64,000 nt of DNA. Origin: Simmondsia chinensis (Eukaryota; Streptophyta; Magnoliopsida; Caryophyllales; Simmondsiaceae). Both the position numbers and the translations under genes were made by a program. The notes under the pieces are model-generated. The model had not been told where the DNA came from. It saw nothing but the letters and a program-made list of their open reading frames with translations, and ran no database searches. Positions 22,372-34,790 of the stretch are shown piece by piece (position 1 is the stretch's first letter; every line of letters starts with the position of its first letter). The stretch is taken from assembly GCA_018398585.1 (NCBI GenBank), contig JAGTTD010000005.1:33730750-33794749 (forward strand), given 5' to 3'.

Positions 22372-24213
22372 TTATCTTACCGGATCAGCAACCGCAGTAA
22401 TAATTGCTCGACCTTCTGCTATCATTTCATATGATGCTTGGCCAGAAGAAACAACATCATAGATGGGTACGAGCCTTCTCATTTGCTGCTTTACATTGGC
22501 CAATTCTATTTTCATATTTTGTAATTCGACATGATCACCGGTACAGTCGAATCCCTTTTTCTTTAGTTCACCCCTGACTCCGTATATATCACTCCTCTTC
22601 ACGCCAAATCCATAGCCTACCGCTCGATAGCCCGGATTTTCTTGTTCATACATTAGCTCTGCAAATACTTCCTCCTTGATTGCTGATCGAGGTCTGGAAG
22701 AAGATCCAAGTCGAGCCTCAACTATTTCTCTAGCTGTATCCTACAAAGAAGAGAAAAAGACATTAAATATATTTAAATTAAAAGAAATGTGAGATAATAA
22801 TAAAACCCACCATAAATTCTTGTGAAACCGTGTTCTCAAAAAAGCCACTACTTTTTCTGGTATGAGTTTCCTGGTAAAACTCTATACTGGTGGGCTTCCT
22901 CCCTTTGTTAATTTCCTACAATCAACACGTCAACATAAGTCTTAACTAATTTAACAGGTAGATAGTAATAATACATTAAACATATACTGAAGTCCTTGCA
23001 AAACTATCTCTTCTATTCGCATAACTTGTTGAACCAGTCGTGTGAAACTGATTTTGCTTGGCACGTGCTTCTTTGCCGCATTTACTCTTCTCCTGACATT
23101 GGAAATCAACATCAATCCAAGAAAAACTTTACATTCATAATCAATATCAATCCGCTTCCCCCTTTTTGACCAATCAAAAATTACTTAAAAAGAAATTGTT
23201 TTACGTTGCCTTGTGGAGAAAACCAAAAATGTACCAAAGTTATCCATTGGTCACGATTAACTCCTCGTGGCACTGTTGCAATAACTTCAGCCTCAGTTTT
23301 GTTCCCTTGGCAATATTGCGCTTTTAAGCTCGTCTTATAACCCCTCCACATTTTGCCAAGATGCTGTAGTATTGATTTATCAATCAATACATCACTGGGT
23401 ATTGAAAATTTCCCCTAAAACATAAAATCCAACAATAATGTCATAAAAAGGCAAGGGAATAGTAAGAAGGCATAAAGCAGTAGTTGTACTAGTAAGAGAG
23501 CAACCACATTTCAGTGCTATATCCAAATTTTACTCGAACAGTAAAATTTGATAGAAGAATCTATTGCCAATTATACTATTGAATTAAATTAACACAATTA
23601 AGAGTATAAAACCTTAATTAATACAATGATAAAGTTCAAAAACTTCAGACATACATATTATATCATATGCATAAAGTAAACTTCAGACATAAATAATACT
23701 TACTCGAATAACCTCAATAGCTTCTGCTTTGTATTGGTCATTCATCGTACGCCAATCTCTTACTCCGAGCGGACAAAACCGTCCCGTTTTTGCAACCTCT
23801 CCAATAAACCGGATCAACAAATCGCCACCCTTTCTAATTGGTTGGCGTAGGTCATTGAACAGCACAATAATTCTTACACCTTCAGGAAGATGCCATACTT
23901 CCTTAACTGGTATCGTCCTTAAGGTACTCAAGTTACCTTGGCCATCTATTAACGATTAAGATATACCATTACTTTCGTAATTGATTGAAAAACTATTACC
24001 ATAATTAATGCTATAAAATTGAAAACATTTACCGATAAGTTGAAGTAGCTCCCTCTCATCAAATGGCACGTCAGTGAACCAAACACCAGCTTCCCTCACT
24101 GGTCCCTCTGCTTGAGATGTTGATGGTCTTGGCTGACTGTCATCACCTCCTTCATGTTCCGGTGTTGCTGTTGAGGACTGCACTGATTTGCCACTTCTAA
24201 AAAACCTCCTCAT
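22372..24213 (-). CDS. tnpA-like protein (plant En/Spm Transposase_24 type)
   Basis: A six-exon model is open throughout: 24213-24033, 23945-23704, 23414-23205, 23092-22988, 22915-22811 and 22740-22372, all with GT...AG introns, giving about 403 residues. The phases join cleanly, which supports the model. The centre matches the plant En/Spm-type transposase domain: 'QHLGKMWRGYKTSLK', 'RDQWITLVHFW', 'HTTGSTSYANRR' and 'EFYQETHTRK'. The C-terminal exon has a helical 'ELQNMKIELANVKQQMRRL' segment, a likely coiled coil. The role is DNA binding at subterminal repeats and help in excision. The last exon could instead splice at a GT near 22376 and continue, so the true end is uncertain. In contrast to tnpD, I see no lesion. 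Confidence 0.75.
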
Positions 24214-24472
24214 TGTGAATCCACGCTTTTCCAAAAACAAAGAATTAGTAGATGTATAATAGAACTTACAAAAATAAAATGAGAAGCAAATATGTTCCGT
24301 AAAACAAATAATCAATAATGAAACAAAGATCATGGACAAAATGAAACAACACGTACAAAAGAAAACTAACATACATGGACAAAATGAAACAACACGTACA
24401 AAAGAAAACTAACATACATGGACAAAATGAAACAACACGTAACATTATTTCACAACTCTAAAAAAACAAAGA

Positions 24473-27400
24473 TCAAATCTCGCCTAGATCATACAAGTCC
24501 CTAGGTTCAGTCTTAATGACATGATACCATCCCTTTTGCATCTCATCTTGAATATAGAAAACTTGCTTTGCTTGAGATGAGATGACAAATGAATCATCTT
24601 TCAACAATCGACCCGTATGCATCAACTTAGAGAAGTTCACACAAGCACCATAATTTCTAAATGTTCTTAAGCCCCTATTTATATCTACCCAATCACAACG
24701 AAAAATGACAACTTTATAACTCCCATAATAGTCTAGTTCATATATGTCTGTCAATTTGCCATAGTAAACTTGTCCATCAGCTACGACCATGACCCCAGAA
24801 TTTTGTGTCCTCATATAGCGTTCACGATCTTCTGTATGAAACTTGTATCCATTAAGGACAAAGCCCTTCATTCTTTTAGCATACTGATTTAGCCCACCAG
24901 CTAAAGCCCTTCTCAATCGGCCTTCTTCGGTAGTTGCATCAATTTTGTGCACCTTAATAGAATAAAAGGTAGTATCAAAATTAATGGTGAATATATAATA
25001 TCAACTTCAACATCGAATAAAATATACTAACCTGGTTTTGAAGCCACTCAGAAAACTCTTCAACAATCCACTGATTTTCTAATGATGCATTAGATCGACC
25101 TCTATGGAAATATGCTCGTCGTTTTTCACTTAAAAATTCACTATAATAAGAAAATTATTAGCAGGTTGAACAAAAATAGTTAATATTGACAAAGTTGCTT
25201 TTATTAACACTTACTCACGAAGTTCCTTGATTTCATCTGGCTAAAGTAGCACATAACGATGCGCTTGTTCCTTACTTCTCATATCAAGGCGAACAATTTT
25301 CTCTTTTCCAATTGCACAACCCCCAGACTTTGACAAGTATTTACCCATACTTGAACCATTATCATCATTTATTTTGGGTCTATTAAAAATGGTCATAGCA
25401 CCTTCTAAGTATCTAGAACAAAATGTAATAGTCTCCTCCATGATGTAGCCTTCAGCAATGGACCCTTCTAGCCGCGCCTGGTTACTTACGTATGCTTTCA
25501 AATGGGACAAATACCTTTATTACATAAATATAAATAACACGTGAGATCAATTACTGGATGCCAAATATGAGAGATAAAAGTAAATGAAGCATTATCGGCT
25601 AACCTTTCAATCGGATACATCCATCTATAGTGAACAGGCCCACCAAGCTTAGCCTCCTCTACTAAATGAATTAGTAGATGAACCATAACTGTGAAAAATG
25701 TAGGTAGAAATTCCATCTCCATCTCACAAAGTGTAAAAATAATGTTCGATTGTTGAAGATCGAGCATATTTGGGTCGAGGGTCGTAGAACACAAGTATTT
25801 GAAAAAGGAAGACAAGTCTGAAAGAAACTTAATGACTTGTGTGGCATTGGATGCTCGTAAAGCTACAGGAAGAATATCTTGCATAAGAACATGGTTGTCA
25901 TGACTCTTAAGGTTTAAGAGTTTTCTTTATTTCAACTTCACACATCTAGAGATGTTAGATCCATATCCATCTGGGACCCTAAGTTTCTGTAGAACTCTTA
26001 GAAACCGTTCTTTATCATTTGAAGACATATAGTAAGAAGCTGGAGACATGTACGGATCTCCATTAGGACGAGGTTGTAGCCAAAGATGTGGCTTTATGTT
26101 CCTTTCTTCAAGGGCCCTTCTTGCCTTTTCATTATCTCTAGTCTTTCTCTCCATATGTAATAGCGTCCCTAGAACATTATCACACACATTTTTCTCTATG
26201 TGCATGACATCTAGATTATGTCGAAGGAGATTGTACTCCCAATATGGCAAGTCAAAAAATATGCTTTTTTTCTTCCAAAGCACTTCCTCATTGTCCACTC
26301 TTTCTATTGAATTGTCTATGTGGTGCCTTTCTCTTTTCTTCTTACTAGTCTTTTGGGTTTTTCCGTACTTGTAACGAACTTGTTCTTGTGCTTTCAAGAT
26401 ATCAGTCCCTGATGCCGGAGTAGGAGCACAAGCATACTCCATTGTCCCATCAAACAATTGACTCTGAGATCGAAAAGGGTGATTATTAGGTAACCATTTA
26501 CGGTGTCCATTATAGCAAATCTTGCCCCCAAACTTATAAGAATTTGTATGTTCAATGCAATAAGGACAAGCTGTGTAGCCCTTTGTACTCCAACCAGCAA
26601 CATAGCATATGCAGGAAAGTCATTGATAGTCCACATTAGAGCCCCTTGCATCCTAAAGTTTTGTCCACTATAGGCATCATATGCATCAATAGCTTCCCAT
26701 AACAATTTCAACGCATGCAGCAATGGTTGTAGGTACACATCAATGTCAAGTCCAGGGCCCGATTTCCCAGGAATAATCGAAGAAAGAATGAATGACGATT
26801 GCTTCATACATAGCCATGGGGGCAAGTTGTACGGGATCAACACCATTGGCCATGTACTATAAGTAGTATTCATAAGACGGTACGGATTGAAGCCGTCACT
26901 AGCAAGACCAAGCCTAACACTACGAGGATCTGAAGAAAACTCCGGATACCGAGCATCAAATGCCCTCCAAGCAAAGCCATCTGCAGGATGCCTTAATTTC
27001 CCATCCTTCAAACGGTCTATCTCATGCCATCTCATATCTTCGGCTGTTTTAGATGACATGTATAATCTTTTGAGCCTTGAAATCAAAGAAAAATACCGCA
27101 TAACCTTAGCGGGCTCTCTTTTCTTGGTTGACATAGTTTCATCACTACAACTGTCATCTTCCTTACCCTTAACTGTCTTCCATCTTGAGGTACCGCATGT
27201 ATGACAACTCTCTTTTTCAGACATTTCACCCCAATACAGCATACAATTATTTGGACAAGCATGAATCTTTTCATATCCAAGACCCAGCTCATTGATCATT
27301 TTCTGAGCTTCATAATAAGATGATGGAAATACCATAATTTGGGGAAATGCATCAACAAGAAGTCTTAGTAACATCGTGAAGGACTCAGCAGACCAACTAT

Positions 27401-27944
27401 GCACACATTTCAAGTGAAACAAGTGCAAAAGAAATGACAATTTGGAGAATGCGCTACAGCCTGGATATAGTTCTTCATTAGAAGCTTCCAATATCTTCTT
27501 ATACTTGGCTTTCTCCTCAAGAGATTGGTTGGGTTGTTCAAGAGAAACTTGGTCAGACCAATCATGTTCATCAGACAAATGGGGTTGACTTGTGGAGGGA
27601 GGAATATCAACTCCGATACTTTCTCGTAGTAATCCACCAATATCATCTCGACCTATGGCCCTTCCCTCATTATTATTGGTAGATGTTTGACTATTGCATC
27701 TCAATTGTTGAACAATATCTTCTTTTCCATGAAAAATTCATTTCTTATACTTTGGCCAAAAACCCTTAAAAAGGATATGATATTCCACATCTTCTAATGA
27801 GAACCATTTGGCTACTTTGCATTTATTACATGGACATCGAGTTTTTTCTTCTATAAGGTTTTCTTTAGCCAACTTAATGAATTCAATGACACCATCAATA
27901 TAAGCTTGACTAATCCTTGGTTGCGTGATCCCACTCGTATCCAT
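24473..27944 (-). pseudogene. tnpD/TNP2 transposase, broken
   Basis: The N-terminal part (27944-27741) is the transposase-associated domain with 'CPCNKCK'. The central part (27704 onward) contains the TNP2 core, 'KCVHSWSAESFTMLLRLL', 'CPNNCMLYWGE', 'RWHEIDRLKDGKLRHPADG' and 'GPGLDIDVYLQPL'. Next come 'NLDVMHIEKNVCDNVLGTLL' (26300 region), a DUF4218-like part (25884-25590) and a DUF4216-like part (24952-24473, 'YGSYKVVIFRCDW'). An intron is visible at about 25609-25510, where 'YPIER' joins 'YLSHLKAYV'. Lesions: a TGA at 27738-27740 where the family has Trp, a frameshift near 26600, a TAA at 25927-25929 and a TAG near 25241. The catalytic protein cannot be made from this copy. Confidence 0.88.
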
Positions 27945-28529
27945 ATCTCTAAATATTAAGTAGTGCAATCAAATTACCTAAAAATTGAAATAAAAGATAA
28001 AGTTCATAAGACAAATATTTAATCAACTAATCAAAATATATACAACTACAAAAACAAATAATTAATGGGACTTAGGAGAAGTTAGAAATTAAAGTAAGGT
28101 ACATGAGTTCCTTATAATCAATTTTAATCCTCTAATGTGAAGGATCCATCTAAACAAGGGATACAGCAACAAAGTTTTATTTTTCCAAATTTAAAAATTA
28201 TGAAATCGATATCAAATCTTCCTGACATTAACAAATTGAACTCACAAGCGCTACCAACACATAATTTTAAACATCAATCAAACACAGTAACACAAGAATT
28301 TCGTCAAAACAATAATTTTTTGTATTAATCAATTCAAATGTTGAGATGCAACGATAGAATCATTCGAACCATAGCATTAAGGATGCGCATGAAGCAGGGG
28401 AAAGTGTGAAACGACGATAATACAAAACTATAATAAAACTACTTCAACCAACTCAAATGATATAACACTTGTAGAAGAATAAGCAGTCCAATAAAAATAA
28501 AAACCGAAACTAGGGCAAGGACATCACAT

Positions 28530-28830
28530 ACTAACAGCAAAGCAAGAGCAACTGTGAAATCGGAAGGTGAGGGTGAGAGACGAACGCTGGCGGCGACGGT
28601 GAGAGGCGAACGCGGGCGGCGACGGTGAGAGGAGAACCGCGGCGGCGACGGTGAGAGGCGACGCGGTTGGAAATCGGGTGGTGAGGGTGAGAGACGAACG
28701 TGCTTTGCGAGGGTGAAGGTGAGAGACGAGGGTTAGGGTTTGCGGGAGGTGAGGGTGAGAGACGACGGTGAGAGCGCGAGAAACTGAGGGTTAGGGTTTG
28801 TTGGGGGTATATATACCCGGCGAGAATCTC
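28530..28830 (-). promoter_or_regulatory. Likely promoter and leader of the CACTA transposase gene
   Basis: On the minus strand a palindromic TATA box, GGGTATATATACCC (about 28806-28819), is followed within 20 bases by 'AAACCCTAACCCTCAG', which has a telo-box like those in many plant promoters. The next 230 bp are C/T-rich and repeat 'CTCTCACCGTCG' units, which could be leader sequence. The tnpD start lies about 600 bases further on. Confidence 0.5.
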
Positions 28831-28984
28831 GGCGCTTATAAGCACCGATATTTTTTGCGTCGTTTAAAATCGCTGAGAATTTTCGACGCTTTGTCTCGAC
28901 GCATTTAAACGCCGAGATTTCTCGACGTTTGTATAAACGCCGATAATTATGCGCCGAGAATTGCCCTTTTTTGTTGTAGTGCAC

Positions 28985-29400
28985 TCGGCTAACATATACT
29001 CATAGCTGCCGGCGAACACTTTTATTTTATTTTTTTTGCACCAACGTATACACATTCTAAAGGTCGGGTGATAAAGCTGCGGGATCCATGCACTCCGGTA
29101 TCTACAACGTGCGTCCGCCACTGCTGTCAGGCTAAGTCATTTATGTTTATTATATATATTTATTATCTGCTTTCATTACTATTTCATGAGATAAATAGTG
29201 ACTTGAGCATCGGAGAGGTCCCTCGTGGGTTACCCCGCGGGCCCCTCTAACCATTTGTTTGATTCTTGCAGGAAATACTAAGTTGGGCGTGTAACTAGAG
29301 CTTGAGTTCAGCTCGTCCTTACGAACCACACCTTATACCGGACTCTCATACGGCGAATAAGCTAAATAGACAAATTCATCGTAAACATGTTGTTTTTAGA
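28985..29400 (+). other. Possible old LTR remnant
   Basis: It contains 'gtgacttgagcatcggagag' and GC-rich 'taccccgcgggcccc', which resemble the transcribed part of some plant LTRs, and a TATA-like stretch near 29148. No partner LTR or boundary was found. The bases 'gtccgccactgctg' at 29114-29127 may be an end of an older element. Confidence 0.25.
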
Positions 29401-31394
29401 TTAATTTTAAAATTTTTTAGTTAGAAAAGTCAGAGTTGGGGATTTTTTTTTTTTTTTTTTTGGGTAAAAAAGTTAGAGTTGAATTATCTTTTAATAAAAA
29501 GTAAAAGTTAGGTTATCTTTTAATTAAAAAATAAAGTTAAATTATTTTTAGATCAATTGTTGCCCCTTATGTCCACTTATCCTCCTTCGCATCTATTTAC
29601 ACGCCCACCCCAATTTGAATTTGGGTTGGACTTCACCATGCTTTCCACGTGTTACACGATGACACGTGGCAACCTTCGAGGTATCCCATTTATTTGACAT
29701 TGTTTTTGTTGGATTTTCTAATTTAAGTCTAATTTATTATTCCGTAAATATAATAGTAATCTACTTGATATACTTGTAGCGCTAAGTCAATGAGTACCGG
29801 GCATGTAAGTACAGGAGATATAAGTAGATGGCGAGTAAATCAAAATAGGTATAACCTTCAATCCTTTTATAACGAATTGATTCATATGAATTACTTGCCT
29901 AACAAGCTACTCCTATGCTATAAATGCTATATACCCTAGAGTTTATGTAGTTTACTTATAGTTTTAATTTAGTTACTTACCGTTAATTATAGTAATAAAA
30001 ATTATATGTATATAATTTAGATTATGTTAATATAAGTTTATGGTAAAATAGTGCTCTAATTTTGCTTATATTTATGGCAAGTGCAAGCGACGTAATACAA
30101 ACTCACTTATTAACCGAGTTTAACACACTTGTGATCTTAACATTAAAAATTTAGTTGCCAACTTAATGCTAATTTTTCTATAGAACTAAATTGATATGGT
30201 GTAAATCATGTGGGGTTATTGACATAATTGTAAACTCATACACAAGCATTAAATTAACATAATTTACAACGAGCAAAAAACAGGCATAACAAATAGGCAT
30301 AGCAATCCTCAGTAGACTACTATGAATGATTAGGATTCAGGGCATTTTAAACAGGATCGAAGGCAACCCGTTACTACTTCTACACTTTAGACATAATAAG
30401 AATTATCTGAAGAACCCTACTATGAGTTACTTTCTATTTCCAGTATTATTAGTTTAAACAATGCATTTTAGATTTAATCAAGAATATTTACTATCAACTC
30501 ACTCTGAATATTTTCCCAAGAAAAAGAAAATAAATAAACAGATAACCCCAATATTTTCAAAATAAAATAAAATAAGATAGGCAACAACTCACTCCTTCTC
30601 TTTCTTCCATGCCTACGTATCCCCTTAACACAGTTGGCCACTTGTTCACTGCTTTTGGATAATACCGAAGCCATTCGGCGATCTTAGTTGTTGAGAACAA
30701 ACGATTTTGATATAGAGGTATTTTCTGTTCTTTAAGAGATTTTTGTTTCAGGTATCTTTAGATTTTCAAGAGATTTTTGTATTAATAATCTATTATATTA
30801 TATTACATATAAAGGGTTTTAAGTTTTAGTTATATTTGGTAAATGTCAGCAGTTTTGCAACTTTTCATTTGTCTCGCAGGTGTGAATGCTTGATGCTTTT
30901 AAAGATACCTTAATATAATTTTTCTTTGTGCCTTTTTGCTTTTGTTTGAAAAATGAGAAGTCTCAGTCTCTAGAAAAGCAAGAGTGAGGTCAAGATGTAT
31001 AAACATGCCTTTGGATTTTTAAGGATTTTCTCTCTCTCTTTATTATTATTATTTTTTTAAATTATTGCTAAGCCAATTAAATGACGCATCCCGTAAGATT
31101 TAAGGATTAGAAGAGGGAAGGGATACTGGTAATTTGACAACTTGACAATAATGTATAAGGAGATTGTAATTGTAACTGTAATAATGTTGGCCTTGATTGT
31201 AGTTCTTTTTTTAGTGTATAATAATTTTGGATCTTTGAAATTCCAAGACCTTGTCATTATTGTGTAAATTAATTACGGACAACAATAATGGTCGTTTTCC
31301 CCTTTCATTTGGAAGGCAGATGGAGTTCACCTCAAAGTGCATAGATGAGAGGTTCAAGGTTTTTGGAGAAGTTGGGTGCTTCTCTATTATATAT
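29401..31394. other. AT-rich intergenic stretch, nothing recognised
   Basis: I see no gene here. Two ACGTG-core sites ('cacgtgttacac' near 29646 and 'acacgtggc' near 29663) resemble ABRE/G-box elements but no transcript start is evident near them. Short ORFs at 30474-30674 and 31057-31257 have no recognisable motif. Confidence 0.4.
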
Positions 31395-32490
31395 ATAGAG
31401 ATTTAAAATCAGCTCTAATTTCTCATGACATTTAAATTAAAAATATCCTTTTAATGTTTTATTATGAATAACCAAAAAAAAAAAATACTAATAATAAAAC
31501 AATTAAAAGTTAATGTTATATTATTATTTTCATATAATAAATAATTTTCTATATAATTAACAAAAACTACCTGTGCATCACACGGGAAAAAAACTAAGTT
31601 TTGGCAACCTATCAGATTGCGAAAACCAAAGCCACGATGCATTATTAAGGTAGGATTTTATTGAAAAAATGAACATGTAAGATTATAAGGAAAAAAAAAA
31701 AAATGTATAACATATATTAAAGGGTTATATGTCACACCTCCTTGAAAAGTTGCCAGGTTTTACATAATCAACACAGCTTTTTAAATTTTTATGAAAATCA
31801 CCTTCATAAATCTAAAATTTTTCAATCAACTTTTTTAAACCATGTTCTTAGCTATCCATTAACTATTGCATGACTTTCATGTGGATTTAAACTTACTTTT
31901 TCTTCCACATGAATTTTAACTTACAACTTTTATTTTTTCAAGTGCACGTGAAGCATCCGTTGAAATTAGATAAGTTGGCAATGCACTCATCTGTCCGTTC
32001 CCCACCTAGATTTGATCTTGAGGGTGTCTGATAGAGGTGGGTCTCCATCCTTGTTGGGGAGGTGGAAGAAACTATTTTTTCATTTTAGGTACTTTAAGTC
32101 GTCTTGAAAGGCACTGTAAAATCTATAAAAAAAAAAAAAAAAAAAACCCACTAGCAAATCGCTAATAATTAAAAGTATGATTGAAGTTGGTTGATTGACA
32201 ATTTTCAAACCTTAGAAGGTGGTTTTCATTAAAATTATAAAGTTCTTGTGATTAACGAAAAATTTAAAACTTTTAGAGGTGGTTTATTTTTTATTTTTTT
32301 TTAAGATGACCTTATATTAAATCTATACACACAAATTGAGTGCCTAATGATACAGTTGGATCATTAAATAATATTAAATAATTATCTTTTAATACGCCAA
32401 TAAATTATAAGTTAATTTCTTTCATAAAATATCATTTAAAAAAAAAAATTTTGAGAAAACTACTAAATGGCGTGACCATGACCATGTGGG
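31395..32490. repeat. Dispersed repeat R1, copy 3
   Basis: This is the longest uninterrupted copy. It aligns with 15710-16990 apart from the SINE there, and serves as the empty-site reference for that SINE (near 32385). It includes 'tagatttgatcttgag' at about 32009, box-B-like. No ORF stands out. Confidence 0.6.
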
Positions 32491-32514
32491 AACAAGCCTG
32501 ATTAAGAAGATAAG

Positions 32515-32815
32515 GAGGAGTTATTTTCATTAAAAAAGTATTACTAATCTTTTTGTATACTAAAAAGTTTGATATAATCATGTTAAATATAAGTAATTCA
32601 CTGCAAATTCATCTATTGGCTCATTTAATCCAACTTAGAGCCGAATTATTAAAAATTTCATCAATAACTTAACATAAATTTTACTTCAGGGACCAAATTG
32701 ACACAATTCAAATAATAGAGTGACTAAATTAAAATAATTAAAGGTACAAGGTCTAAATTGACACAATCAGTCAAGTATATGAACTTTTGGTGAAAATAAC
32801 CCAAAAAAGTATTAC
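32515..32815. mobile_element. MITE-like inverted-repeat element
   Basis: The ends read 'gttattttcatt' on the left and 'ttttggtgaaaataac' on the right, and the interior has 'gggaccaaattgacaca' and 'taaattgacacaa'. A related element is at 41509-41828. The exact ends and target duplication are unclear. Confidence 0.45.
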
Positions 32816-33311
32816 TGATCTTTCTATAAATTAAGAAATCTTCGAATAAAAAAATAGTTAAGAAATCTATGCCAATGTACTTTGTGCACAAACTAAGTGC
32901 AAGTAAATTTGAGTACTCTGTAAAAATTAGTAATACTTTGCAAGTTTGTAAAAATTGGTTTAATGTCCTCTTTTTATCAAAATAGCCCATTTTTTTCTTT
33001 TAAGAAACCATTAACCGCTCATCTTTACCATTTTAGTTACAGCATAAAGTATGAAGAACTATTTTCTATAAAAAAGGATGAGTAGAAATCAAAAAATAAC
33101 TTACAGATAACATATTTTGACGTAGTAAACAACATTAGTTTAGTACCTAAAATATTGCTCTAGATTTAATTATTCAGTTACTTGAAAATTAAATGCATGT
33201 AAATGACACCTTATCAAAACATTTGATAAATTCATTAGTATAGAAGAAAGTTCTCCATTGATCAAAAACAATTAAAAAAAAAAAAAAAAAACAACAACCA
33301 ACAACTAAGAA

Positions 33312-33776
33312 ATGGCAAGCACTCTTATACTGATTCTTGTTCTATTGTTTTTCTCTTATACTGATTCTTGTTCTATTGTTTTTCTCTTTTGGATCAAGTT
33401 CAGCTCATTTAATACGCAACTTGAGCATGGTCAAAAAGGAAGGAAAGATAACCATGATCAATGAATATACAGGTGGAAAGTCTATCTACTTCTATTGTTC
33501 CGGTATTATGCCTTTATGAAGGAAACTAGTATTCCACAAGGAGAAAGAAAAGTGATCAAAGTGGAACTGGATTACGATCCCTTACTCTATCCTTTGATGT
33601 GTAATACTAAGAAAGGTTGTACGGAGGCCCGAGTTTACGCGGCACAAGATGATCAAGATAGGTGTAGGAAAAGAGGACCATGTTTCACGGTTTTGGTTAA
33701 CAACATAGGTTTTTATCGACGAATCAACAAGGATGAGGAATGGGAGAAAAGGTCAGAGCACGGAGTTATTTGTTAG
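33312..33776 (+). pseudogene. S-protein-like (plant self-incompatibility S1 family) relic
   Basis: The ATG at 33312 opens a hydrophobic signal-like segment (MASTLILILVLLFF). A 31-bp tandem duplication starting near 33326 then throws the frame off; an ATG in the next copy restores a secretory leader in the correct frame (FGSSSAHLIRNL). A second frameshift near 33500 separates 'GGKSIYFYCSG' from the C-terminal part. That part (to 33776) reads 'ARVYAAQDDQDRC' and 'GPCFTVLVNNIGFYRR', the pattern of the small secreted, Cys-rich S1-like proteins (about 130 residues). Members act as secreted signals; the Papaver stigma S protein is the best known. The match is from motif memory, not a search. No intact product is expected. 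Confidence 0.5.
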
Positions 33777-34330
33777 CCTAAAGGAAAGTCATCACAATTT
33801 GAGCACATAAAACTTTTATGAATTTCCGGGCTTTCAATTTTTTGAGATCAGATGTTGGTATATATATATATATAAACTTTCAGTCAAGATGTGACACCAC
33901 AAAATTAATAAGTGTCTAATAAAGAATAATTTCCATATTTTGCCATGTGAATGGTCTTTATATTCGTTGAATTCTAGCACAGATGGGAAATTCACAAGAA
34001 CACACAGAAGTGCAAAACGCATTCAAATAACATTTAGATTTTTATGTGAATATTCTTCATCAACTTTTCAGATGAAGTTTGAAATGACACTCGATTTTTG
34101 CATTCCTTATCCACTAAAGAGGTTCATGATTATAATCCCTACTTAATACCTAAAACTCCACTCCACAATGACAACGACTCGAGTAAAAGTTTTGCATGAA
34201 CGAAGCTACAAGCCTTCCCATGTTTAAATTTTGGCCAGAAAAACTCAAACAAAAGCTGAAAAAATTTGATACAAAACTGGAGCGGGACTAAATACAAATT
34301 CCCCATAATAAAGACGTAACAAGAAGGGCC

Positions 34331-34790
34331 TTTTACTAGAAATCACATAAATTTTAAGTATTGTTTCAAAAAATCACCTATATTTTCTAATTTTTCAAAG
34401 CCACACATAAATTTTCCTGACTTTTTTAATATCACACCTTAATGCTAACACCGCTGACATCTGTTAGTTTTTGCTAACGTGACTTCAGTAAAAAAAAGGA
34501 AATACTTTTAAAAAATTCAAATTGGCATTTAAAATAATTTTATAAAATTTGAAAATATTTTAATTATCTTAAAATTTCTAAATATTTTTAAAAGTAGTTG
34601 TTATAGTTAGAAAGAGTTTTTTTTTTTTTTTTTAAATGCCACGTGAGCAAAAGCTAATGGATTTTCACGGCGTTAGCATTAAGGCATCACATTGAAAAAT
34701 TTTAAAAAATTTAGATGTGACTTTAAAAAATTAAAAAAATCTCGGTTGTATTTTGAAATGGGACTTAAAATTTACATTATTTTTAGTAAA
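34331..34790. mobile_element. MITE with long inverted repeats
   Basis: The left arm begins 'ttttactagaaatcac' and the right arm ends 'attatttttagtaaaa'; the arms remain complementary through 'taatgctaacaccg' and 'cggcgttagcatta'. The whole can fold into a long hairpin. It is about 460 bp with no ORF. The target duplication is not clear, so the superfamily (Mutator-like is possible) is open. Confidence 0.65.

Larger units (their letters stand above)
21081..28981 (-). mobile_element. CACTA (En/Spm) DNA transposon
   Basis: The element is 7901 bp. It starts CACTACAACAAAAAAGGG and ends with the reverse complement, with about 28 of 30 terminal bases matching; the 3-bp duplication CAC flanks it (21078-21080, 28982-28984). 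Subterminal regions are rich in GGCGCT and CGCCGAGA motifs in both orientations, the expected tnpA binding arrays. Two genes on the minus strand are recognisable: a tnpD (TNP2) relic at 27944-24473 and a tnpA-like gene at 24213-22372. A likely promoter lies near 28800. Confidence 0.95.

Noticed and set aside
26048..26374. Plus-strand 108-codon ORF
   Set aside because: It is antisense to a conserved part of the tnpD relic.
28560..28790. A Pro/Arg-rich protein on the minus strand
   Set aside because: It is a translation of a C/T-rich repetitive leader next to the CACTA promoter.
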